Below are positions 47,601 to 59,000 of a stretch of DNA of 64,000 bases, in pieces (position 1 is the first letter of the stretch; every line of letters begins with the position of its first letter). This DNA comes from Gonium pectorale. Taxonomy: Eukaryota; Chlorophyta; Chlorophyceae; Chlamydomonadales; Volvocaceae. The notes beneath the pieces were generated by a model. That model had not been told where the DNA came from. It was given only the letters and a program-made list of their open reading frames with translations, and did not search any database. The translations under genes were made by a program, and so were the position numbers. Location: assembly GCA_001584585.1 (NCBI GenBank), contig LSYV01000043.1:128728-192727 (forward strand). The letters run 5' to 3'.

Positions 47601-50600
47601 NNNNNNNNNNNNNNNNNNNNNNNNNNNNNNNNNNNNNNNNNNNNNNNNNNNNNNNNNNNNNNNNNNNNNNNNNNNNNNNNNNNNNNNNNNNNNNNNNNNN
47701 NNNNNNNNNNNNNNNNNNNNNNNNNNNNNNNNNNNNNNNNNNNNNNNNNNNNNNNNNNNNCCGCGAACCCCCCCCGTCCCTCCCCCACCCCCCTCTACCC
47801 CCGCCCGCCCGCGCCCCCTCCACCCTCTCCGCCTCCACCGAATCCACCACCACCATCACCGCCGCCTCCTTTCCCACCGCCTCCCTCTCCTCCGCCACCA
47901 TCCCCGCCGCCTCCGGCCCCACCTGCTCCTGCACCGCCCCCACCGCCAGCGCCACCAGCGGCACCGTCTCCACCGCCGCCGCCCCCATCTCCACCTCCTC
48001 CTCTCCCTCCCCCGCCGTCGCCTCCACCACCCCAGCCGCAACCCCCTGTGCCGCCTCCTCGGTTTGCCGCCGCCGCCCTCACCTCCGCCGCCGCTGCCCC
48101 CACCCCCTTCACCCCCGCCACCGTTGCCGCCGCCGCCTTCACCACCACCGCCCAATCCGCCGCCACCGTCGCCGCCGCCGCCCTTCCCGCCGCCGCCCAA
48201 TCCACCGCCACCTAAACCCCCATTGCCGCCTGCGCCAAATGCGCCTCCGCCGTCCCCTGCACCACCTCCCAGCCCACCCCAGCCCTGCTTCGTCTGCATT
48301 AACATTTTCATCCAGCCCCCAGCAAGCCTTGCCGGGCCGCCGGTCACTTTTGACCAAGCCAAGTGCGACCTACTCGCCAACGTCATTTACACCTCCTTCC
48401 AAGCCTGGGCTGTGGCAGAGGGCTCAGTGATGACCAGCCCCATGACTCTCACCCAGTGCTCCCCTCTGTACGATGCGACCACAACGCCGCCAACGCTACC
48501 TCGCTTCCAAGCGTGTGGCGTCTTCGCGTCGGCTGACGACGGCCTGAGGCTCGAGAAGTGGATCAACAGCACTTCGGGCCTCAAGGCCTGGGTGGAGCTC
48601 TTCACCGGCCCCGGCGGCGTGTGCCTCCCGCAGTTGATGGGCTACATAGTGACGGCCAACGTGACGGACGGCAACGGTGCAACGACATGCCTAAAGGGCA
48701 ATTACACTCAGGCATGCGCAGCGCCTCCCCCCCCACCAACACCGCCCACCGTTCCCATGGCTCCCAACGTACGGCGCTCTCCTCCTCCACCCCGACCTCC
48801 TTCGCCACCAGGGTCATGCACCGTCTGTGTCTACATATACGTCCAACCGCCACCCAGCGCTGGAAGCACCGCATGGAACTTTAACCAGTCAATTTGCGCT
48901 GCCCTCGCTGCGAACATCTCCGCCGGCTTCATCGCGACAGCCCAAACCGTTGGCTCCAACTTCATCGTCCCGCTGAGCCTCACGAACTGCTCCACCGCAT
49001 ACAATGGCAGCGCGACGCCACCAGTCTACCCGTTCATCCAGGTCTGCGGCGCTTTTGTGACAGCGGCTGATGGCCTCAAGCTTCAATCGTGGGTCAGCAG
49101 CGCGGCTGGTCTTCAGTCGTGGGTGCAAATCATCACGGGTGGCGACGTGTGCTACTCCTACCTGTCGGGCTACGTGGTTTCCGGCAGCATATCCGACGCC
49201 ACTGGCGCAACAACATGCCTCGCGGGCAGCTATAACCAGACCTGCAGCGTGCCGCCGCCACCGCTCCCTCCACCGCCGCCACCACCCCCGCCGCCCTGCA
49301 CGGTGTGCATCTACATCTACATCAAGCCCCCGCCGTCCGTCACAGGGGTCGTGTACACCTTCAACACGACACTATGTGATCTTTTGGCGGATCAGATTGC
49401 AGTAGGCATGATCACAGAGGCGATCAGGGTTGGCTCTATTATCGTTTCCCCGTTCGCCCTTCGGAACTGCTCCAGCGCCTTCAACGGCACGGCCGTGCCG
49501 CCAGTGTATCCGTTTACTCAGGTGTGTGGCTCGTTCCTGACGCCGGCCGACGGCCTCATGCTGCAGCCCTTTGTCAACAGCCCCGCTGGGCTTGAGAGCT
49601 GGGTCCACACGGTGACGGGAGGGGTCTCTTGCTTCACGTCGCTCAACGGCTACACCGTGAGCAGCTCTATCACGGACGAAGGCGGCCGGCCTAGCACGTG
49701 TCTGCAGGGCAGCCTCAGCCAGACGTGCGCATCCCCGCCGCCTCCACCACCGCCACCACCTCCTCCCTGCATCGTCTGCATCTACATGTACATCCAGCCC
49801 CCGCCCTCCGTCACGGGGATGCCATACACCTTCAACACCACCCTTTGCGCGCTCATCGCCAATCTCATCAGTGCCAACATGAGCGCAGAAGCAGCAAGGG
49901 TTGGCGCCATGATAACCACGCCGTTCAGCCTTGCGAACTGCTCTAGCGCCTACAACGGCAGCGTGGTGCCGCCAGTGTACCCGTTCGTCCAGGTCTGCGG
50001 CTCATTCCGTTCGCCCGCCGACGGCATCATGCTGCAGCCCTACGTCAACAGCCGGGCCGGGCTCCAGGGGTGGGTCGAGGTCATCACGGGTGGCCCCGTG
50101 TGCTTCCCGGAGCTCGGCGGCTACACCGTCAACAGCACGATCACGGACCAGAACGGCGCGTCCAGCAGTTGCCTGCAAGGGAACTATACCCAGGGCTGTA
50201 ATTACTCGCCACCAGCAGGCCAGCCTTTGACGCCCAACGTCCGGAGGCCCCCGTCGCCCCCGCCTCGACCCCGGCCGCCACCGCCAGCACCTCCCTGTAC
50301 AGTCTGCATCTACATTTACATCCAGCCCCCGCCCTCCATCACGGGGATCCCATACAGGTTCAACACCACTCTTTGCGCCGCCGTCGCTAATGAGATTACG
50401 TCGGACATGAACGCTGAGGCAGCCCTTAAGAACTCCATCATTACCTCGCCATTTGCACTCCGGAATTGCTCCAGCGCCTACAACGGCAGCGTGGTGCCGC
50501 CAGTCTACCCGTTCGTGCAGGTCTGCGGCTCGTTCCTGACGCCCGCCGACGGCGTCATGCTGACACCCTTCGTCGAGAGTCCAGACGGGCTCCAGAGCTG

Positions 50601-52052
50601 GGTCGCGATTGTCACGGGAGGCAATGTGTGCTACTCCGGTCTTGATGGCTACACAGTTACGAGCATGGTCGCAGATGAGAACGGTGCGCCCAGCCCTTGC
50701 CTGCAAGGGACCTTCTTCCAAGAGTGCATCGACAACTTTCCCGGTATCCCATCACCGCCAGCAGCACCACCGGCGTCCCCCCTTATTCCTAACGTCAAGA
50801 GGCCGCCGCCGCCGAAACGCCCGCCTCCTCGCCCGCCTACGTTCCCAGGTGGCAATCAGCCCTCTCCACCACCGATCTGTGAGGTGTTTGTCTATGTCTA
50901 TGTCATCCCCAACACCGCCTCGCCGCCCGGCGGCACCTTTGGCTTCAACCAAACCACCTGCGGCCAGCTGGCCGGCCTGATTACTGAGTCCATCTGGACC
51001 AACGCCACTGCTCTGGGCTCCAACGTTATCAGCAACTTTTCCCTCGCCACCTGCGACCGGACGTACATCCTGCTCAAGGGCGCTTTCTTAACTGCGGAAG
51101 ACGGACAGAAGCTGCAGGCCTGGCTCAACGGCCCCACCGGGCTGCAGGCCTGGATCTTTGCCTTCGTGGGCGGCTCGACCTGCCCGAATAGTCTGTTCGG
51201 TTACACCTTCTTTAGCATCGTCACCGGCCCCAGCGGCTTGGACACCTGCCTCTACGGCGACTACAAGCTTGAATGCAACGCGCCCCCGCCACCTCCGCCG
51301 TCACCGCCGCCGCCCTTTCCCAGTCCGAGGCCGCCCAGCCCCAAATCGCCGTACCTGGTGCTTACGCACGACTGTGTGTCGAGCCTCGCCAACGTTCCGT
51401 ACGTTGCAGGGCCGCTGGTTCTCAGCACCACGGTTGACCAGCAGGGCTCGCCCGCGGTGGCCATGTGCACCAACATCACCGCCCAGAGGTGCCGGCGAAC
51501 CGCCTTCTGCTGGTGAGCACCAAGGCAGCTGCCGGGGGTGCAGTATACTTTATGTTCTAGTCACATGTCGGGGTCGCACACATGCATGTGTTTTCATGCG
51601 TGCCCTAGTTCAAAATTGCCATACTTCGCCCCGTCGCAATACTCAACCCTCGCAGCAACATGACCTACAGCAAGATCGAGGTGCCCATCAGCAACAGCTG
51701 CAGACCCGACCTCCGTATCCTGTCCATCAACGGCCTACAAAGGCCGTTCAGTTGGGGCTTGTACGACAATGACTTGGTTACCGTCAAGTTTGACTCCCTC
51801 CCCGCGCCGCCGACGGGCGAGATGTGCTGGATTGTGCGGCCAGGGCCCTGCGCCGACCCCGTGAACTTCTGCCTGAGCGGCCAGTGTCAGGCAAGTACGA
51901 TGGTAATCATGGATACCACGGTATCGTTGCTCACTGGTCTGCATGACGCGCTTTTGGTTTATGCAGTACCGACCCACCTTCTGCCCTGCCTAATGCAGGT
52001 CAGTATCTACTCTGACGACAATAAGTGCTGTCCGGGAGCGTACATATCTTAG
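44675..52052 (+). CDS. Pherophorin with seven cysteine-bounded repeats in a proline-rich backbone
   Basis: Exons: 44675-44735, 44983-45110, 45602-45701, 45839-51512, 51656-51890, 51999-52052; phases agree, 6,252 nt, about 2,083 aa. Signal peptide MPRLPWLLSTFLALATC. Exons 2-4 give the N-terminal pherophorin domain (FPWCQCVSYSCSCSPY.., GTKFCITSVAPCYQW..NVCRYSF..YCPVC). Then Pro/Ser-rich stretches alternate with seven ~140-aa repeats beginning near 46380, 48286, 48816, 49294, 49765, 50293 and 50875, with the pattern C.VCIYIYIQPPPS, NTTLC, NCSSAYNGS, PPVYPFVQVCGSF, GLQSWV..ITGG..C. Exons 5-6 close a C-terminal pherophorin domain (SCRPDLRILSING, FCLSGQCQ, DNKCCPG). Pherophorins are secreted, hydroxyproline-rich wall and matrix glycoproteins. 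Many NxS/T sites suggest N-glycosylation. Intron 5 has a GC donor. N gap 47241-47760 and a frame break near 48060 disturb the second proline region. Confidence 0.85.
47190..48065 (+). other. 520-N gap with faulty flanks in the pherophorin exon
   Basis: N from 47241 to 47760. Just before it the proline code stops and an unrelated 40 bp (TACCTCGTGGGAGGGCG..) appears. After it, the SPPPP code lies in a different frame from the rest of the exon until about 48055-48065, where the frame returns. 520 is not a multiple of three, so gap size and one indel compensate. Confidence 0.8.
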
Positions 52053-52724
52053 GACGCGTATGCTGCAACATGAAGTACGTCATGACACGGCTGCCCGTCC
52101 GTTGGGGGTCTGGCATCCGTTTCGGAGAGGGTACGAGGGTATCACGCATTAGCACGCATTAGCTTATACGCGACCTGCATTGCCTTGCCCCAAGTGGCAG
52201 GCCATAACAAAACTTGGCAGTCCGCATTGTTGGTTGCCACCAGCAAATGACGGTGTGCTTACTTCATTTTGCGAGCAGTGTGACAGCCGCACGCGCTCTA
52301 GGCATCACGACGCGGATACTGTAGGATCATGCCATGCAACCGCTGTCTGGGTGCAAGGGCGGTCCGATCGAGGGTTTACGAATTGCTAGAGGATATGGAA
52401 TGGGTTAATGTCATCAGCATGCCCGCCTAGGAGGTGCTCAGAGGCGCCGACATTTGTTTCGATGACCGCCACGTTGGAGGTTCCCCTGCTGCGAAACGCA
52501 CCGTGCGCATTGTCACCATCAGAAGTCATGCATTTCGATGTCCCACATCTTGTAGTAGCTCCTCAATGGACTTCGCAATGCGCGTATGTTAACCGTTAGG
52601 CAGAAGGCAGGGGACCTGATGGCGGTTTCAGGCTGCGTTGCTGGTGGAAGGTGGTTTTGGGCGGCGTAAAAGGGATCCAATTCATCATGGAAATGCTGTG
52701 TCTGCTAAGTATACCTGCTAAACT

Positions 52725-52729
52725 TGTAA
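52725..52729 (+). terminator. TGTAA signal, pherophorin gene
   Basis: First TGTAA seen downstream of the stop at 52052, about 670 bp away. Confidence 0.4.
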
Positions 52730-52775
52730 TCACTGCAAGAAGCTGGCTTCATTCCTCGGACAGCAGTAGCTTTGG

Positions 52776-52780
52776 TTACA
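52776..52780 (-). terminator. TGTAA signal, coiled-coil gene
   Basis: About 280 bp downstream of the minus-strand stop at 53060. Another TGTAA overlaps the stop codon itself (GTGTAA). Confidence 0.45.
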
Positions 52781-53059
52781 TTCTGTGCATATGTCTATAC
52801 TCGCGGGTGCCAACTGCCAATAGCAGTGCCACACGCTTTGGACCAGTACTACGCACGGTACTACGTGCTAGCACTACATGTTGTCTCAGCAGCAACATCT
52901 TCATGAATATCCCGCCAGGCATCCGATCGCAGCACAGCACCAATCACGCACAGTGACTCGTGTGACCACTGGCAGACATGAAGGGAACAACGCCATACGC
53001 AGCTCAAGCTTCCACCACGTTTTGTGGGCCATAAAATCCATAAAGCTGCGCGTGCGATT

Positions 53060-56000
53060 TTACACCCGTTCGGTGCCAAGTGAGTGGCCTCCTGCCGGCT
53101 CGCTGCTACGGCGGTAGCGGTCCACGGGCGCTGGCGGTGGCAGTGTTGACTCGCTATTGTACGAGCTGCGGCGCAGCACGGGCATGGCCGCAGACGCGGT
53201 ACTCAGGTCAGAGAGGCTGAGGGATGGCCCAAGGGGAGGCGGCGGAGGAAGTGGGGGCAGCGCCGTCGCCGGGGAAAAACGCACACTGCCGGGGATGGTG
53301 ACGGTGCTACCGGTTCCTGTAGCACAGAGCCGATCCCGGCCTTCGGGTGCCAACCGCGGCGGCAGCGCCACACGCTGCCGTGCGCTCAATCCCCCTCCCA
53401 ACGACTGTCCTCGATCCGAGCGCGTCTCTGCAGACGAAACAGACGGCGACCGCCCACAAGGCCGCGCCTGCGCCCATCGCATGCCGTCGGCGGTTGCGGC
53501 ATGCGGGCCCTGTGAGGGGTCGCTCGCAGGCATCGAGGCGGACACCGAGGTGGCCGCCAGCCGGCCGCTGCGGAGGCTGTGCAGGCGCGCTTCGTGGTGG
53601 GCTGCCACCGAGGCGTGTTGGGCCGCCACCGCCTCTTGCGCCAGGGAGCGGTCACGGTGTGCGCGAGAGGAGAGGAGCGCGTTCCCCAGCACCGCGTCTA
53701 TAGCCTCCGCGCCGGATCCGGAGGCACTGGCGCGCGTTGAATGTTGACGGGGGTCTGCCACGGCGTGACTTGGAACGCTTAGCGCTGACGCACATGCAGT
53801 ATGGTCAGAGCTGGCTTCACCGCGACACAACGGCTGTGTCGGCGACGTGCAGCGCTCCGGAGACGGCGGCCTAGGCAGGCACGAGCTGTCCGAGTCGCCA
53901 CTCCGGGAGCTACCGGCCCTTTCGCCACCCTCGCCGCCGCTACTGCTGCTGCTCCGCCGCGTAGGGTCGCAGTGTCGCAGTGCAGTGCTTCGGGCAGCTT
54001 GAGAGGGCCTAGGCAGGGGCGGCGCCGGCCGCCCCGGCCCCGACGCCCCGAACAGCGTTCGGCTTGTCGTGCCTGTGGCGGTGGAGGCGGCACAAAAGCT
54101 CTGCGCCGGCTCTCGGGTCGAGCGCTGGAGTGTGATGGCGTGCGTTGTTCCCCTGGTAGTCCCTGTAGCTCCGTGAGATGTAGTTGCCGCCGCCGCCGCA
54201 TGCAGCGCCGCCACCTCCTGCTCCACGCGCGCAGCCGCCGCGCCCTCAAGCTGCTCCCGGAGCGCTGCTGCCGCCGCCGCAGCCTCCGCGCCCATAGCCG
54301 CCGCTACGCGCCGCAGCTCACCCTGGTGCGCCTCCCGCATCGCGGCCGCTGCCGCCGCCATCCTCCCGTGGTACGTCTCCTCGTATTGCTCCCTCAGGGC
54401 AGCGGCCGCCTCCACGTGGGTGGCCACCGCCGCCTCGAGCGCCGTGGCGTGCTGCCGGCGTTGCTCTGCGAGCTCGTCCTGATACCGTTGCTCGAGCTCC
54501 TGGAGCTTTGTCCCGTGGCGCGCCTGCACCGCAGCCAGCGCCGACCCGTGGGTCGCTTCCAGCCGGGCCTGCAGCGCCTTCAACTCCCGCTCGTGTCGCG
54601 CCTGCAGCTCAGCCGCCAAGGTGGTGAGCTGCGCATCAGACTCCCTGGCGGCTGCTCGCCGGGTTGACTCGAGCTGCGTCTGCAGCACTTCGAGCTCCCT
54701 GGACGCGGCTGAATGGCGCGCACGCTCGTCCTCAAGGGCCCCACCCGCCTGCCGCAGCTGCGCCCGCACTGCCTCCAGGGCCTGTGCGTGGGCCGCCTCC
54801 AGCTGCTGCAGCTGCCGATCGTGGGCAGCCTTGAGAGCCTCCGCGGCCCCCCGCGTCTCAGACTCCCGCAGCCGGGCCTCCCGGAGCTCGGCGTCCCGCT
54901 GCGCCAGGAGCGCCTCCATGCCAGCGACCTGGCCAGGCAGCGTGGGAGAAAACGCACGTACACGCGGAATCGACGACGAGGTGTGTCAAGCGCGATTGAC
55001 GCGTATATGGTCCCGCAGCCCAACTCCAGGCCAACTCCTGGCTTGTGGCCGTCGGCACACAACCGCTCCCTGCACCCGCTTTTGATCTTGATTGTCCGGT
55101 CCACCTGGATTGTCCAGAAATCGAATGTAGTGCCGGTGAAGTGCACACACAGGCACCCACCTCCTCCTGCAGTGTGCTCTCGTGCGAACATGCGGGCGCA
55201 TCCCCTCCAGCCATGGAACCAGTTGATCGGCCTCCCTCAGCCTCGGCCTCGTCGCACGTCCTCAGCAGCTGCTCTTCGAGGTCCCGCACGGATTCCCTCA
55301 GCTGCTCCACCTCCAGCTCCAGGGCCTGAGAGGGGCCGTTGGGGCGCAGGAACAGTGTGGGTCTGCATGTCCATTGACAGCGAGCATAGCTTGAAGGAAG
55401 CAATAGCCGCTGGGGGCGCGAGCCATTTCTAACCTGGGATCCGCGTGCCCAGGCGGTACGGTACGCGACGGGAATGGAGACAGCGCGCGCTGAGTGATGA
55501 AAAGAAGGGCCCAGTTAACCGAGGGCATAGGGCGTAATGCAATCAGGCAAGCGTGCAGGGACCGCTCGGGCCACACTCGACTTCCCTTTCCTTCCAACAT
55601 CACATCACACTGTACATAATGCCAACGCATAACACCGGAGACCTACCGCACGCTCCTCGATGTGCCGGAGCCTCAAGGACTCCAGCTGAGGATCGTGTTC
55701 GGCCGCCAGGGCCGCCCGCTCAGCCGCGAGCGCTTCCGTCACCGCCAGCTCCACTTCCCGCCTGGCGACAGCCTCCCCTTCAGCCAGCTGCCGCCGCAAG
55801 TCCTCCACCTCCCCAGATGCGCCGTCCAACGCCTGTCGGAGCTCGGCCCTGAGCCGCTGCTGCAGGTGCTCGACCTCTGAAGCGTGCGCTTCTCGCAGCG
55901 CCGCTTGCTCCCGCTCCACCGTGACCCGCAGCGCCGTCAGCTCCGCGCCGTGCCGCGCCTCCGCCTCCATCAGCGCCGTCGCGTGCGCCGCGCGTGCCTC

Positions 56001-59000
56001 CTCAAGCGCCGCGTGGGCCGCCTGCAGTTGTGCCGCCAGCGCCGCAGCCGCCGACCCGTGGGTCGTTTCCAGCCGCGCCAGCTCCCGCTCATGAGCAGCC
56101 CTGAGCGCTGCGATTGCGTCACTGTGCGTGGCAGCAGCCTGTTGCAGCTGTGCTCGGAGCTCTTGGACCTCAGATGCCTGAGTGGCCCCGGCTGCTTGGG
56201 CCTCGGTCACCCCGGCCAGCTGCGCGCGCAGCGACTCAACCACTGACCCGTGGGTCGCCTGCAGCTTCCCACGCAGCTCCTCTAGCGCTGCGGCCCGCTC
56301 CTGCTCAAGCTGGTTGCGGAGGCCATCCAAGGCAGCAGCGCGGTCGGATTCCATATGTTGTTGGAGGGACTGTAGGGCGGCTGCGTGGTGGGCCTGGAGC
56401 TCCGCGCGCAGCGCCAGGAGCTGGCGCTGTGTTGCGGCGGCGGCGGCGGAGTGGGCGTCCATCAGCGCCGCCGCGGCGTCGGCCTCAGCCTCCGCGCGCA
56501 CCTGCGGACATGTGCCCGAATCGTGGGGCAACGCACGCATCCATCATACATTAACATGGTGCACAGAGGGTTACAGGATTGTGCAAGAAGCATGAAGTGC
56601 ATGTGAGCAGTCTTACGGCGACCGAACGATACGTCGGCAGCCTGACAGCCCAGCGACCTTACTGCCGTACACGAGTAACACGTACCGACTTGCAACCCAT
56701 AGGCTGGCGCGGAGCCCACGCTTCCGATGGGAAGCGCAGTCCTGATCCTACCGCCCAAGCCCCAACGTATGCGAGTGCGGTCCCACCTGAGCCAGCTGTT
56801 CTTCGAGCTGAGCGACCCGCGCACGCGCCCCCTCCAGCTGCTCGCTCGCCTCCGCCAGCCGCCGCTGCAGCTCGGTCGCATGAGCCTCCCGCGAGGCCTG
56901 CGTCGGGGGTCAGCGTTGTCGTACTGTCCGTCAGCTTCCAGCATTGCGAACCTCCCAGCTGTGGCTGATACTCAACAGCGACAAGCAGGCCGCAATGCGG
57001 CGAGCGCCGCGCCTTCCCCGGGCTGACCTCGGCGCCCTCCTTGGCCTCATTGAGCTGGCACCGCAGCTGCTCCGCCTCCGCCACCAGCGCCCGGTGCGTT
57101 GCCGCCAGGGCCTCGTACCGCCCAGCCGCCGCCGCGGACGCCGCCTCGAGCGCCTCGTCCGCCTGGGCGCGCAGCGGCGCAGGCGCACACACGGGACACG
57201 GGGCGGGCAACGCCGAAATCCGGCATAGCGTTAGGTAGCGGAGTAAAAACCGATTTGAGCAAGAACCAAAACTGGGAAGAACGTACGGGTGTGCATGCCG
57301 GCACGCTCGACAGCGAGAGGGCTGCGTAGCGCTCCCCGGGTTGCCGCCCGCGGCTCGCCTCACCTGTCGCCGCGCCGTCTCCCGCACCTCCGCCAGGGCA
57401 GCCCGCACGTCCTCCACCGGCACGAAGCGCCGCGGATCTGCGGCGGAGCAATGAGCACGCGGCTTGATGGGGCTCAAGTTGCGGACAGCGTGTACACCAG
57501 CCGTTTTTGGAACCGCCAGGCCGCCCCGAATGGGTTTGCAAAAGCGTGCCTGGCTCCACTGAGCTTGCACGTGGCTTGCGGGCAGTCGGTCAGCTGCTGA
57601 CGGACTAGCTGGGGGTGCACCGTGGTCCGGACCCCACCCGCCCGGCTCACCCCACCCGCCTGCCGCCGCCTACACCACGCACCCTTGGCGGCCGCCAGCT
57701 TCGCGTTCAGCTCCTTCAGGCGCTCAATCTCCTGCCGCGCCGCCGCCAGCAGCGCGTTAGTCGCGGCCGTCGGAGTCACCGCCGGTGCCGCGCTCGGCGT
57801 CGCCGCCTCCCCGTCCGTCTGAGCCCAGGCCTCGGCTGTCTCCGCCCTGAGCGCCGGCGCGGCGGCTGCGACAGCACCGAGCCGGTACGGCTCGCCAACC
57901 AGCACCTGGGCTATTGCGTGTGGCGCTGCCGCGCCGCAGCCCTCCGCCGCGCTCGCTGCGGCGCCGCCGAAGCCGTCGCTCTGCCCCTCTCCGCAGCCCC
58001 CAGCCCCGCAGACACCGGCCTCGTCGTCAGACTCGGTGTCGCTAAACAAAGCGTGCGCAAGCGATCTCGCCGCCGCCGCCGCGCCGTCGGCATCGGACCG
58101 CGCATCTGCGGACAGACGCTGCCCCTCGCCCATGCCCCAACCGCCGCCGCTGTCAGAGGCATGCCAGCCTGGCGGCCGCTCTGCAGCCGCGGCGGCCATC
58201 TGCGCACCCGGGCCCTCGCTGCCGTGAGCCGCCGCGAGCTGCTCCTGGAGCGCCGAAACCAGTCGCTGCAGGCCCTCCGCCCTGTCCTGCTCCGACAGCA
58301 GCCTCTCCTCCAGGGACTGCACCGTCCGCACCAGCTCCGCCACGCGAGCCGGCCAGCGAGCTTGCTGCTGCTGCCCCGCCAGCCCAGCCGTGAAGCCGCC
58401 GCTGCCGCTACCGTCCTCGCTGCCCGCGGCAGCCGTGGCGGCGCCAGAGCTGAAGGCGTAAGAGGAGCCTCCGCCGCTGCTGTTGCTGCTGCTGCCTCCA
58501 ACGCCGCGTGTGCTGGCACCGCAGCTGCCGGCCTCGCTGCTGCTGTTGTTGCTGCTTGGCTGCGTGTTACCTCCGAGCCGTGCGGCAGAGTGCTGCTGCA
58601 TGTGTCGAGACGCGGGGGCGGGAGGCGGCCCTGCGAGACCCTGCGGCGGAAGGGGTCGTGAAGAGCCTAACATGGGCTTTGGTCGGGCGTGCTAGGACCC
58701 AAGTTGTGGCCTGACACTTGGCATGCCTTCGACAGCTAACACAAGGTTACCAAGAAGCTACATTCTTTGACGCGCCGTCATGATTGGGCTATTGCATACA
58801 CGCCGCTGTGCGCCCTGTCGCGCTCGCTGCTATGCTGTAACCTGCCACCCGTAATACTCCCGGGGGGGCCAGCATGCACGCATCCGCCCCTCCCTTCCCC
58901 ACCTGCAGCTGCTGCAGGTACGCGACCTGGTGCGCCGCCGTGCGGGCCTCCGACTCGGCCCGCGCCAACGCATCCTGCACAGCGCACCCGCGGGGCGCGC

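Larger units (their letters stand above)
52053..53059. other. Convergent intergenic region with overlapping 3' ends
   Basis: Between the pherophorin and coiled-coil stop codons, 1,007 bp, no gene. TGTAA for the plus gene is at 52725-52729 and for the minus gene at 52780-52776, so the two transcripts probably overlap slightly. Confidence 0.5.

Noticed and set aside
46002..48386. Glycine-rich minus-strand ORFs opposite the pherophorin
   Set aside because: They are the complement of SPPPP codons and have no start, splice or family support. The same holds for plus-strand Gly-rich frames at 25310-27179.
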